From the NCBI GenBank assembly GCA_019083985.1, contig JAHRCV010000001.1:496001-560000 (forward strand): a stretch of 64,000 nucleotides of DNA. The letters are read 5' to 3'. Shown piece by piece: positions 17,910 through 26,197 of the stretch. The notes beneath the pieces were generated by a model. The model searched no databases, was not told where the DNA came from, and saw only the letters and a list, made by a program, of their open reading frames with translations. The number at the start of each line of letters is the position of its first letter. The first letter of the stretch is position 1. The stretch is from Rhizobiales bacterium TNE-4 (lineage in GTDB: Bacteria; Pseudomonadota; Alphaproteobacteria; Rhizobiales; Beijerinckiaceae). A program made the translations under genes and the position numbers.

Positions 17910-18449
17910 ATGGGTGAAACGGTGAGCGCGCCGGCTGTGGATTGGCCTGCCGCGATTTTTTCCGAGTTGAAGGCCGCAGGCGTTTCGCAAATCTCCTACG
18001 TGCCGGATGCAGGCCATGCGCGATTGATCCGCATGGCGCATGATGATCCCGCGATGAAAACCATCGTTCTCACGACCGAGGAAGAGGGCATTGCCATTGC
18101 TGCGGGCGCATGGCTTGGCGGCGATAAATCGGCTGTGCTTCTACAATCGAGTGGTGTCGGCAATTGCATTAACATGCTCTCGCTCGCCAATTCCTGCCGC
18201 TTTCCATTGTTGATGTTGGTCACGATGCGCGGCGAGTGGGCCGAATTCAATCCATGGCAAGTGCCGATGGGCCAAGCGACACCGACCGTTCTTGAAGCGA
18301 TGGGCTTGACCGTGTTCCGTCTCGAGAAACCAGAAGACACGGCCGAGATGATTGCCAATGCAGCTGCACTCGCTTTTTCGGGCGAGCAGCAGGTCGCAGT
18401 GTTGATCGCGCAGCGCATGATCGGTCGTAAGAAATGGGTGTCGAAATGA
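17910..18449 (+). CDS. Split TPP-dependent decarboxylase, alpha (Pyr-domain) subunit, ComD/sulfopyruvate decarboxylase-like
   Basis: 179 residues corresponding to the PYR half of a 2-oxoacid decarboxylase. TTEEEGIAIAAGAWLGG carries the glutamate that activates the TPP aminopyrimidine (about residue 56), followed by VLLQSSGVGNCINML and LVTMRGEW. Separate PYR and PP chains are typical of sulfopyruvate decarboxylase (ComD/ComE) and relatives of phosphonopyruvate decarboxylase. The stop overlaps the start of the beta gene as ATGA. The substrate is presumably a 3-carbon 2-oxoacid with a charged 3-substituent, but no sulfolactate or phosphonate genes are in the cluster. Confidence 0.87.
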   Translation: MGETVSAPAVDWPAAIFSELKAAGVSQISYVPDAGHARLIRMAHDDPAMKTIVLTTEEEGIAIAAGAWLGGDKSAVLLQSSGVGNCINMLSLANSCRFPLLMLVTMRGEWAEFNPWQVPMGQATPTVLEAMGLTVFRLEKPEDTAEMIANAAALAFSGEQQVAVLIAQRMIGRKKWVSK

Positions 18450-19033
18450 GTGCAGGCACGCTCGACCGCCGCGTAGCGGTGAAATCGCTTTTGCAGAACC
18501 GCGGTAAGACACTTGTCATCACCGGCCTTGGGTCTTCCACCTATGACACGTTCGCCGCGGGCGATCATGACGCTAATTTCTATCTCTGGGGCGCCATGGG
18601 CGGCGCCGCTTTGATGGGGCTCGGTCTTGCCTTGGCGCAACCCGATCGGCCGGTCCTCGTCATCACGGGTGACGGCGAACAATTGATGGGTCTTGGCGGT
18701 CTTGTCACCATTGCCGTGCAGAAGCCGAAGAACCTCACCATTGCCGTTCTTGATAATGGCCATTTCGGCGAAACCGGCATGCAGATGAGCCATTCAGGAT
18801 TAGGCGCCGATCTCGTTGCTATCGCGAAATCATGCGGCATCGTGCAGACCCATGATGTCCGCGACGAAGCCGGATTGGCCACGCTGCGCGATGCCATTCA
18901 GGACCTCAGCACTGGTCCACGTTTCGCTGCCATCCGTATTGCTAATGCCGAGCATGAACGCGCCTTGGCGCCACGCGATGGCATTCATGTCCGCAACCGG
19001 ATGCGCCAGCATCTCGGCCTTCCCATCATGTAA
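18446..19033 (+). CDS. Split TPP-dependent decarboxylase, beta (PP-domain) subunit, ComE-like
   Basis: 195 residues, the TPP-binding PP half. The signature GDGEQLMGLGG (about residues 75-85) ending in the metal Asn of LDNGHFGETG (about N104) is complete, and the N-terminal GSSTYDTFAAG and YLWGAMGGAALMGLGLALAQ are those of ComE/Ppd. The ATG at 18446 overlaps the alpha-subunit stop; an upstream ATG at 18434 is possible. With the alpha subunit it should form an alpha/beta decarboxylase releasing CO2 and an aldehyde. That aldehyde could be reduced by the HIBADH-family enzyme upstream. Confidence 0.87.
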   Translation: MSAGTLDRRVAVKSLLQNRGKTLVITGLGSSTYDTFAAGDHDANFYLWGAMGGAALMGLGLALAQPDRPVLVITGDGEQLMGLGGLVTIAVQKPKNLTIAVLDNGHFGETGMQMSHSGLGADLVAIAKSCGIVQTHDVRDEAGLATLRDAIQDLSTGPRFAAIRIANAEHERALAPRDGIHVRNRMRQHLGLPIM

Positions 19034-19045
19034 GTGAGACGCGTT

Positions 19046-20452
19046 ATGGATATTGCCAATCTGACCGCCACTGAACTCGCCGGTCTCTATCGCACCAAGA
19101 CATTATCCCCGGTCGAGGTCGCCAAGGATCACATCGCGCGACGTGATAGTTTCGAGCCACAGATCAACGCTTTCATCGTTAAGTTCACCGATGAGGCTTT
19201 GGCAGAGGCGAAACACTCAGAATCGCGCTGGCAGATGGGTGAGCCGCTCTCGCCGCTCGATGGTGTGCCGATCACGATCAAGGACAATCTTGTCGTCAAG
19301 GGTGTGCCTTGCCGCCGCGGTTCTGCCGTCTCGCCCGACAAGATCGAGACCGAAGATTCGCCGGTAGTTGCGCGCTTGCGCGAAGCAGGCACCATTCTTC
19401 TCGGCAAAACGACGATGCCAGAATATGGCTGGAAAGGCCTGTCGGATTCGCCGCTCACCGGCCTTACGCGCAATCCGTGGAATCTCGCGATGACAACGGG
19501 TGGATCGTCAGCCGGCGCGGCCGCCTGTGCGGCGCTCAATATCGGGTGCATTCATCTGGGCACTGATGGTGCAGGCTCAGTCCGTATCCCGGCTGCATTC
19601 ACTGGCGTGTTCGGCATCAAGCCAACTTATGGTCGTGTTCCAGCTTGGCCGTCCTCGACCATGGGCTTTCTTGCGCATCTCGGTCCGCTCTCTCGCAGCG
19701 TCGAAGATTCAATGCGCGCTATGCGCGTGATTGCTGCGCCTGATCAGCGCGATATGACAGCGGTGCTTGCGGGCTCGCTGGGTCCCGATGCACCGGCATC
19801 GCTCAAGGGTTTGCGTGTGGCGTGGTCGCCAAAGCTTGGCGGCAATGTCCATCTTGATCCTGAGGTGGCCGCGCTTACCGAGGCCGCTGCGAAAAAATTT
19901 GCCGAGCTCGGTGCGCATGTTGAACAGGTCGATCCCGGCTTCGATGATCCGATCGACTCGCTCAACACGCTCTGGTTTGCGGGGGCCGCGCTCGTGCTGC
20001 AATCCTATTCCGCTGAGCAGAAGGCGAAGATGGATCCCGGCCTCGTCGCCATTGCAGAGGCAGGTGCTGCGATGTCGGGTCAGGCCTATTGCGAGGCGCT
20101 CTTGGTGAAGCGGAATGCACTTGCTGTCACCATGGCGCGCTTCCATGAGCGGTTTGATCTGCTGCTCACGCCAGCGATGCCGCTGCCCGCCTTCAAAGTG
20201 GGACAGTTGATGCCGGATGATAATCGCTATGGCGATAAATGGACCGGCTGGTCGCCTTTCACCTACCCCTTCAATCTCACCCAACAGCCGGCCAGCACCG
20301 TCCCCTGCGGGCTCACGCGGGCTGGTTTGCCGGTTGGGTTGCAGATCGTCGGCCGCTTCGGCGAAGACCTGACCGTGCTGATGGCGTCGCAAGCCTATGA
20401 GGCCGCGGCCCCCTTCGCCCGGATTGCTGCGCCCCGCGGCTCTGCATCCTAA
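19046..20452 (+). CDS. Amidase-signature-family hydrolase
   Basis: 468 residues. The Ser-cisSer-Lys triad is visible: Lys in PITIKDNLVVKG, cis-Ser in TTGGSSAGAAAC and nucleophile Ser in GTDGAGSVRIPAAFTGVFG. GTGAGA at 19034-19039 favours the ATG at 19046 over the in-frame GTG at 19034. The family includes aryl-acylamidases, GatA and allophanate/formamide-type enzymes; absence of gatB/gatC and the catabolic context exclude the tRNA role. Likely hydrolyses an amide produced earlier in the pathway. Confidence 0.9.
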   Translation: MDIANLTATELAGLYRTKTLSPVEVAKDHIARRDSFEPQINAFIVKFTDEALAEAKHSESRWQMGEPLSPLDGVPITIKDNLVVKGVPCRRGSAVSPDKIETEDSPVVARLREAGTILLGKTTMPEYGWKGLSDSPLTGLTRNPWNLAMTTGGSSAGAAACAALNIGCIHLGTDGAGSVRIPAAFTGVFGIKPTYGRVPAWPSSTMGFLAHLGPLSRSVEDSMRAMRVIAAPDQRDMTAVLAGSLGPDAPASLKGLRVAWSPKLGGNVHLDPEVAALTEAAAKKFAELGAHVEQVDPGFDDPIDSLNTLWFAGAALVLQSYSAEQKAKMDPGLVAIAEAGAAMSGQAYCEALLVKRNALAVTMARFHERFDLLLTPAMPLPAFKVGQLMPDDNRYGDKWTGWSPFTYPFNLTQQPASTVPCGLTRAGLPVGLQIVGRFGEDLTVLMASQAYEAAAPFARIAAPRGSAS

Positions 20453-20540
20453 GCGCCCCGGCCATGAGCGGACTTCGCCTTGCCGCCGTGCAGGGCGGAG
20501 CCTAGTTTCGGCGCCGCGGAACACGCATTGAGGATATCCC

Positions 20541-22898
20541 ATGGCTGCGCAGGAATTTGATCCGTCTCATCTGAAATTCGGCATCGGCCAGCCGGTGCCG
20601 CGTCAGGAAGATCCGGTGCTCGTGCGCGGCGAAGGCCGTTATACCGACGATGTGAACGCGGATGGCCAGCTCTACGCCCATTTCGTGCGCAGCCCCTATG
20701 CTCACGGTGTTATCCGCAGCATCAAGACGGATGATGCGCGTGCCATGCCGGGGGTGGTGGCGATCTATACGGGGCACGATCTTGGCCAATACGGCACGCT
20801 GAAATGCGTGTTCGACATACCCGGCCGCAACGGCTCGAAAATGCTGATGCCGAAGCGCCCCTCCTTGCCGACGGACAAGGTGCGTTTCGTGGGCGATCCG
20901 GTGGCCATTGTTGTTGCTAAGACAAAAGAGCAGGCGCGCGATGCGGCCGAAGCCGTGGCGCTCGAGATCGATGCTTTGCCTGCAGTCACGACCGTTGCGG
21001 CGGCGACAGCAGCGGGCGCGCCGCATCTCTATGATGACGCGCCGGGAAACGTCATCCTCGATTATCAATATGGCGATAGTGACAGGGTGGCGAAAGCCTT
21101 TGCCAAGGCAGCCCATGTCGTGCGTCTGCCGATCCATAACAATCGTGTCGTCGTCAATCCGCTTGAGCCACGTTCCGCGCTGGCGAGTTATGACAAAAAG
21201 ACGAAACGCTTTACCTTGAATGCGCCGAGTCAAGGTGTGTTTGGTAAGCGCAATCTGCTTGCCGAAATTCTTGGTGTACCGAAAGAAGATGTGCGGCTCG
21301 TCACCGGCCATGTCGGCGGATCATTCGGTATGAAGGGCTCGATCTTTCCCGAATATGTGCCGCTGCTGCATGCGGCGCGCGAACTTGGCAAGCCGATCAA
21401 GTGGACCGATGTGCGGTCTGATAGCTTCGTCTCCGACCATCATGGTCGCGATATGGATGTTGTCGCAGAACTCGCGCTCGATCGGCGCGGCAAGTTTCTC
21501 GCTACGCGGTTCACCGGCACGGCCAATATCGGGGCGTATCTATCGCAAGTCGCGCCTTTGATGACGACACTAAACATCGCCAAGAATTCGATTGGCATGT
21601 ATCGCACGCCGCTTGTCGAAGTGAACACTCTTCTCGCCGTAACGAACACCGTACCCGTTGCCGCCTATCGCGGTGCAGGGCGTCCCGAAGGCAATTATTA
21701 TATGGAACGCCTCATCGATGTCGCGGCCGCGGAGATGGGGATTGATCGTGTCGAATTGCGCCGCCGCAACATGGTCACGCCCGAAGAGCTGCCATGGACG
21801 ACGCCGGCAGCGACGACTTACGATTCTGGTGACTTCCCGGGTCTGTTCGCGCGTGCGCTTGAGGCCGCCGATTGGAAGGGTTTTCCTGCTCGTAAGCGTG
21901 ACAGCGCGAAACGCGGCAAACTGCGCGGCCGTGGCATTGGCTGCTATCTTGAAGTGACAGCAGCGCCGGCAAGCGAGATGGGTGGCCTGCGCTTTAACGA
22001 TGATGGCACGGTGACAATCGTCACCGGGACGCTCGACTACGGACAAGGCCATTGGTCGGCCTTCGCGCAGGTGCTGCATCAGAAGCTTGGAATTCCGTTT
22101 GGCAGCATCAAGCTTGTGCAGGGCGACAGCGATCAATTGATCGCGGGCGGCGGCACGGGCGGTTCCAAATCGATCATGGCGAGCGGTGCTGCCATTCTCG
22201 AAGCGGGCGATCTTGTCATCGAAAAAGGCAAGCAGATTGCGTCCTTCGTGCTTGAGGCCGGTGTTGGCGATATTGAGTTTGGCAATGGTCGTTTCTCGAT
22301 CGCCGGGACCGATCGTGGCATCGGCATCATGGAACTGGCTGCAAAATTGCGCGGTGGCTTGAAATTGCCGCCGGATGTACCGCAGACACTCAGCGTGGAA
22401 ACGATCTTCAAGCATGCGCCGTCGGCCTATCCGAATGGCTGCCACATTGCAGAGGTTGAAATCGATCCGCAGACCGGCCGTATTGCTGTCGTGTCCTATG
22501 TCATGGTCAATGATTTTGGCACGGTCGTGAATCCGTTGCTCGTGGAAGGTCAATTGCATGGCGGGGTATTGCAAGGCATTGGGCAGGCCTTGATGGAAGA
22601 CACCGTCTATGACGAGGAAGGCCAGCTCGTAGCAGGCTCTTTCATGGACTATGCCATGCCGCGTGCGGATCATGCGCCGCCGCTCTTCACCTTCGAAAGT
22701 CGTCCGGTACCGACGAAGAACAATCCACTCGGCGCCAAAGGATGTGGCGAAGCGGGATGCGCCGGCTCACTGCCGTCGGTCATGAATGCGATTGTCGATG
22801 CGATGGCAGCCCATGGTGTGCGCCATGTTGATATGCCCGCAACACCGTTGAAGATTTGGCAGACGTTGCATGATGCGCAACGGATGGCGGCTGAATGA
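20541..22898 (+). CDS. Molybdenum hydroxylase large subunit (xanthine dehydrogenase / CoxL form II family)
   Basis: 785-residue molybdopterin-binding chain. The N-terminal domain (GIGQPVPRQEDPVLVRGEGR, KVRFVGDPVAIVVA) and the Mo-cofactor domains with HVGGSFGMKG, AYRGAGRPEG and the catalytic Glu in KGCGEAGCAG (E737) are present. The AYRGAGR loop lacks the Cys of true CO dehydrogenase (form I), so a substrate other than CO is expected: an aldehyde, purine or N-heterocycle. Neither the 2Fe-2S small subunit nor the FAD medium subunit is encoded in the window, which is unusual. The stop overlaps the next ATG. Confidence 0.92.
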   Translation: MAAQEFDPSHLKFGIGQPVPRQEDPVLVRGEGRYTDDVNADGQLYAHFVRSPYAHGVIRSIKTDDARAMPGVVAIYTGHDLGQYGTLKCVFDIPGRNGSKMLMPKRPSLPTDKVRFVGDPVAIVVAKTKEQARDAAEAVALEIDALPAVTTVAAATAAGAPHLYDDAPGNVILDYQYGDSDRVAKAFAKAAHVVRLPIHNNRVVVNPLEPRSALASYDKKTKRFTLNAPSQGVFGKRNLLAEILGVPKEDVRLVTGHVGGSFGMKGSIFPEYVPLLHAARELGKPIKWTDVRSDSFVSDHHGRDMDVVAELALDRRGKFLATRFTGTANIGAYLSQVAPLMTTLNIAKNSIGMYRTPLVEVNTLLAVTNTVPVAAYRGAGRPEGNYYMERLIDVAAAEMGIDRVELRRRNMVTPEELPWTTPAATTYDSGDFPGLFARALEAADWKGFPARKRDSAKRGKLRGRGIGCYLEVTAAPASEMGGLRFNDDGTVTIVTGTLDYGQGHWSAFAQVLHQKLGIPFGSIKLVQGDSDQLIAGGGTGGSKSIMASGAAILEAGDLVIEKGKQIASFVLEAGVGDIEFGNGRFSIAGTDRGIGIMELAAKLRGGLKLPPDVPQTLSVETIFKHAPSAYPNGCHIAEVEIDPQTGRIAVVSYVMVNDFGTVVNPLLVEGQLHGGVLQGIGQALMEDTVYDEEGQLVAGSFMDYAMPRADHAPPLFTFESRPVPTKNNPLGAKGCGEAGCAGSLPSVMNAIVDAMAAHGVRHVDMPATPLKIWQTLHDAQRMAAE

Positions 22899-23353
22899 AC
22901 ATCACGGCGCAACCGATTTCAGCTTCGGCCTTCGCGCGCTATGGCACGTTGATCGACGCTGGCATTGATGTGCCGCGCCTCAATTTCGCTGTCCCGGTTG
23001 AAAATGTACGTGAGACGGCGCGCGCCAATCTTTGCATTGTGCGTCCGCCGGTTATTACGCTGCCCTTCACCGTCGATACGATGGAGCGGCACGCGTTTTC
23101 GACGCAGGCCTTTTTCCCGCTCGACAGCACAAATTATCTGCTCGTTGTCGCTGAAGGTGATGACAGGCCGGACCTTGCGACCGCTGCGGCTTTTCTCGTG
23201 CCCGGCACGCAGGCTATCTCCTACCGGCGCGGGGTCTGGCATATCGGAATGGCTGTTCTTGATGCGCCATGCGGCATGGCGATGCTGGTGCATGAAGATG
23301 GCAGCGCGCGCGATACCGATTATGTCGCGGTGCCGCCCTTCACGATTGTTTGA
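22895..23353 (+). CDS. Ureidoglycolate lyase (AllA) family protein
   Basis: 152-residue cupin-fold protein. FARYGTLIDAG near the N-terminus, ERHAFSTQAFFPLD with the metal/substrate His and YRRGVWHIGMAVL match AllA, which splits ureidoglycolate into glyoxylate and urea. It is translationally coupled (ATGA) to the molybdenum hydroxylase. No allantoinase or allantoate amidohydrolase gene is present, so the protein may act on another ureido acid. Ends flush against the convergent SUMF1-like gene (shared TGATCA). Confidence 0.85.
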   Translation: MNITAQPISASAFARYGTLIDAGIDVPRLNFAVPVENVRETARANLCIVRPPVITLPFTVDTMERHAFSTQAFFPLDSTNYLLVVAEGDDRPDLATAAAFLVPGTQAISYRRGVWHIGMAVLDAPCGMAMLVHEDGSARDTDYVAVPPFTIV

Positions 23354-24067
23354 TCATTTCACGCAGCGGAAACCGATATAGACGACAGCCATCTCTGGCG
23401 GCTTTGTTGCGAGCGCGCCATTTCGCATTTGTGTCGCGCCATACCACCATGAGCCGCCGCGCGTGCCCTTCTCGCCATTGACATCGGTATCCACCCACTC
23501 CCAAGCATTCGCGCCCATGTCATAGAGGCCGTTGACGCCAGCGCGCGTAGTGCCTGCGCGTGCCGGGCCGCGTCCACGCGTGAGAACAGAGGAATAATCA
23601 ATCGCAGGTGTCGTGCCGCATTCGCCGAGGCAATTAGCGCCTTCGGGGCTCTCCCCCGTTGGGAACGGGTAGGTTTTGCCGCGGGTGAATGGCGCAGGCG
23701 GATTAGTACGCCGTTCAGTGTAGGCCGCTTCCACCCATTCCTGATCGTTAGGCAGCCTCTTGCCCGCCCATTGGCAATAGGCCTTGGCCTCACTGAACGT
23801 CACATGGACGGCCGGCTCATCCGGCTGGCCGGCTTTGCCGAACGGCGTTTTCCAGGTCCAACCGGGCTTGCGCGTCCACCCAGCTTCAAAGACGAGGCCG
23901 CCGCCATCCCGCTCCGCCTTGGTAACGAGGCCGGTCGCAGCGACGAAACGTCCAAAGGCCGCGATTGTCACTTCCGTCCGGTCGATCGTGAAGGAACCGA
24001 CGGGCTGCATATCAGCCAAGGCGGCCGTGCTGGTGAGGCCAAATAAGAGGGAAAGAAGACGACGCAT
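23354..24067 (-). CDS. Exported SUMF1/FGE-fold protein lacking the catalytic cysteines
   Basis: 237 residues with a short signal peptide (MRRLLSLLFGLTSTAALA). Family motifs of the formylglycine-generating-enzyme fold are clear: VGSFTIDRTEVTIAAFGRFV, HVTFSEAKAYCQWAGKRLPN, EWVEAAY, GLYDMGANAWEWV, GTRGGSWWYG and the final GFRCVK. In true FGE the GGS-x-(3-4)-C and the following RxxC stretch carry the copper-binding cysteines. Here the corresponding stretch reads GGSWWYGATQMRNG, without cysteine, so sulfatase maturation is unlikely. A structural or ergothioneine/PvdO-like role remains possible. Confidence 0.82.
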   Translation of the reverse strand: MRRLLSLLFGLTSTAALADMQPVGSFTIDRTEVTIAAFGRFVAATGLVTKAERDGGGLVFEAGWTRKPGWTWKTPFGKAGQPDEPAVHVTFSEAKAYCQWAGKRLPNDQEWVEAAYTERRTNPPAPFTRGKTYPFPTGESPEGANCLGECGTTPAIDYSSVLTRGRGPARAGTTRAGVNGLYDMGANAWEWVDTDVNGEKGTRGGSWWYGATQMRNGALATKPPEMAVVYIGFRCVK

Positions 24068-24462
24068 GGCGGTGACTTTTGCTTGTTAGGTGACTGATTC
24101 TAGGGCGGTTTCCCCAGTCCACTCTGAGATAAAGCGTCGCGGTCTTTCCGCTTTGACATGGCTGACTAGACGAAAATGCATACCTTTGTGGCGAGGGCGA
24201 AGAAGCGCGATAGCCCCAAATGAGCCGGCCGGCACACGTCATGGATGGGAGGCTACGGACTAACGCTTTGCGGTGGCTTCGGAAATACGCCTAGTTTGGT
24301 GTTTGGCGCGAAACGCCGGGTCTCCGCCCCAAATTGGCGGACAAGCGCCTCCAAAGAAGAAGCAGCTCGAGCTTTGGCCTGCGGATTTACCCAAAACAGG
24401 TAGAAAACCTCAGCCGGGGCTATCGCAGGTTGCGTAACGGCAGTATAGCTAACCTCAGGTTA
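24068..24462. other. Intergenic region, 395 bp
   Basis: Between divergent genes. It contains a small hairpin TCCGCC (24323-24328) / GGCGGA (24336-24341). An in-frame TTG extension of the next gene starts at 24334 but reads as a basic low-complexity peptide and is probably not translated. Nothing else was recognised. Confidence 0.4.
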
Positions 24463-24918
24463 ATGTATTTCAAATCGCGTTCGCGCGATCAGGGTGGGGT
24501 GGCGTCGATGAGTAAAGGCAGCATCATGCTGGCAAAGCGGAATGTCCGCAATTTGCTGATCGTTCTGGATGAATTCCGTAACCGCTATCAGATCGATTGT
24601 GACGAATTCATCATCTATGCCTCGATTGGGGAAGCCAATGTGGCTTCGAGCAAAGATGATCTGATCATCATGAAGCCCACCAACATCGCGAATATCTCCT
24701 ATGGGCTTGGAATTCCTAAAGAAACAGTCCGCCGCAAAGTGATTGACCTCATCAAGCGCGGCCTCGTGAAGCGTAACAACAACGGCGTTTACATCTCCGA
24801 TCTCTCAACCTGGTGCCAAATTGGGGCGCAGCTTGGTGAGTTCAGCGCCGATCTTGGGATCGCACCGGCCGTCGACCAGCCGGCAAGACGGGATACGACA
24901 TCTGCGGTAGGCGCCTGA
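24463..24918 (+). CDS. Winged-helix DNA-binding protein, unknown regulon
   Basis: About 151 residues from ATG 24463 (ATG 24508 is an equally plausible start giving 136). The middle part NIANISYGLGIPKETVRRKVIDLIKRGLVKRNNNGVYI is a MarR/IclR/GntR-style wHTH with its beta wing; the preceding VRNLLIVLDEFRNRYQIDCDEFIIYASI forms helices of a dimerisation region. No ligand domain follows, and the tail is short and polar. It lies 10 bp before the next gene on the same strand, suggesting co-transcription. Regulated genes unknown. Confidence 0.72.
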   Translation: MYFKSRSRDQGGVASMSKGSIMLAKRNVRNLLIVLDEFRNRYQIDCDEFIIYASIGEANVASSKDDLIIMKPTNIANISYGLGIPKETVRRKVIDLIKRGLVKRNNNGVYISDLSTWCQIGAQLGEFSADLGIAPAVDQPARRDTTSAVGA

Positions 24919-24928
24919 GCCCATCGCC

Positions 24929-25570
24929 ATGAAGACAGCACTCGGCGACGTCTGGATGCGCGTGCCCCCGCTGGAAGCAGCGGACGTGCCACGCGTTCCA
25001 GCCGAGGATGATATCCGCCTGTCGCTGTCCCGGATCGTGGCGCACCCGCTGTTCGCTAAATCGATCAAGCTGCAACGCTTTCTCACCTATGTTGTCGAGG
25101 AGGCTCTCGCCGGGCGCGCGGAGCGTTTGAAAGCTTACAATATTGCGACCGTCGCTTTAGGCCGCGCTGACAGTTTCGATCCGTCGCAGGATCCGATTGT
25201 CCGCGTTGAAGCCTCACGTCTGCGCCGTGCATTGACGGCCTACTACGCGGGCGATGGCATGCATGATCATGTCCGCATTCTATTGAATGCGGGCTCATAT
25301 CAGCCCCTCTTCGAATTTACGGGCCACGATGCCGTCTCATCCGATGCTCAACTTGCGGCCAGCAAGCAGGCGGGCGGTATGTTCGCGGATGAACGCGCAG
25401 CCAACAGCATGTCGAGCCGTGAGCGCTTTTTGCTCGGTCTCGTCGTGCTACTCTTCCTGATTACATTCTGCAACACGGCCATGCTGACGCTGACCGTTCA
25501 AAAGCTTGATGAAGTCGAGCGGGCCATGGGGCTGCAGTCCGCCGCTGTCCCCCGTTTCGAAGTGCCTTAA
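24929..25570 (+). CDS. Membrane-anchored protein with the N-terminal domain of alphaproteobacterial adenylate-cyclase/TPR proteins
   Basis: 213 residues. Residues about 25-130 (LSRIVAHPLFAKSIKLQRFL, TYVVEEALAGRAERLKAYNI, then FDPSQDPIVRVEASRLRRAL and the GSYQPLF end) match the domain often found in front of TolB-like/TPR or adenylate cyclase modules in Rhizobiales. Here that partner is missing: the chain ends with one predicted transmembrane helix (RFLLGLVVLLFLITFCNTAM, about 170-190) and a short tail. The putative function is DNA or protein recognition tethered to the inner membrane. Probably co-transcribed with the upstream HTH gene. Confidence 0.7.
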   Translation: MKTALGDVWMRVPPLEAADVPRVPAEDDIRLSLSRIVAHPLFAKSIKLQRFLTYVVEEALAGRAERLKAYNIATVALGRADSFDPSQDPIVRVEASRLRRALTAYYAGDGMHDHVRILLNAGSYQPLFEFTGHDAVSSDAQLAASKQAGGMFADERAANSMSSRERFLLGLVVLLFLITFCNTAMLTLTVQKLDEVERAMGLQSAAVPRFEVP

Positions 25571-25753
25571 GCGTCAATATTGATTGCAGCGAAGAACAGC
25601 CGCAGATCCAAAGCATAAAGGGCGTCCACCAGCCCGATTTCAGCAGGGATAAAGGCGTCTGCTTAGAAGCGGACCAGCCCGCATCGGGCGATTGCTAACG
25701 TGGGCTTAACCCCGAGCTTGCAAAACTTTATCCGCTTGCACGAGGTGAGGCCT

Positions 25754-26110
25754 ATGAATCACGCAGTCTTCAGCGACATTGATTCTCTGATTGGTGTTGT
25801 GGGTGTTGCTGGCGATCTCGCTGGCGTGTTGATAATCGCTATAGGCCTGATCACTGTGTCTTTTCGCTTCATGCGAAATCTCGCAACCGGTCAAGCAGAC
25901 GCCTATACCATATATCGAAGCGGTATTGGCCGGACACTTTTGTTAGGTCTCGAAATTCTTGTTGCGGCAGATATCATTCGCACCGTTGCGACAACCCCCA
26001 ATTTTGAATCGGTTGGTGTTCTCGCTGCCATTGTCGCGATTAGAACATTTCTGTCTTGGTCGCTCCAGCTCGAAATCGAAGGCCGTTGGCCTTGGCAGGC
26101 GCGCAACTGA
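25754..26110 (+). CDS. DUF1622-family small membrane protein
   Basis: 118 residues with three predicted transmembrane segments (LIGVVGVAGDLAGVLIIAIG, ILVAADIIRTVA region and VLAAIVAIRTFLSWSLQLEI) separated by a basic loop (RNLATGQADAYTIYRSGIGR). This is the DUF1622 layout; function unknown. GAGGTGAGG just before the ATG at 25754 selects it over the in-frame upstream start at 25700. Confidence 0.82.
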   Translation: MNHAVFSDIDSLIGVVGVAGDLAGVLIIAIGLITVSFRFMRNLATGQADAYTIYRSGIGRTLLLGLEILVAADIIRTVATTPNFESVGVLAAIVAIRTFLSWSLQLEIEGRWPWQARN

Positions 26111-26197
26111 TCGTACAAAGCCTTTTCAATATGAGGCTTACGGAACGCACCATACAAAACGCGTGTGATGCGCCTCGTCGATAACACCGCATGGAAC

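Noticed and set aside
17910-19033. Glyoxylate carboligase or acetolactate synthase
   Set aside because: The protein is split into two short chains like ComD/ComE and lacks the central FAD/nucleotide domain of those enzymes.
21570-22673. Minus-strand ORF opposite the molybdenum hydroxylase gene
   Set aside because: Antisense shadow; no ribosome-binding site or recognisable domain.
20541-22898. Carbon monoxide dehydrogenase CoxL
   Set aside because: The active-site loop is AYRGAGR, not the Cys-containing form-I loop, and CoxM/CoxS are missing.
23354-24067. Formylglycine-generating enzyme
   Set aside because: Essential cysteines are absent and no sulfatase gene is adjacent.
24334-24462. N-terminal extension of the wHTH gene from TTG 24334
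   Set aside because: Basic low-complexity translation and weak initiation context; conserved-looking sequence begins only near 24508.
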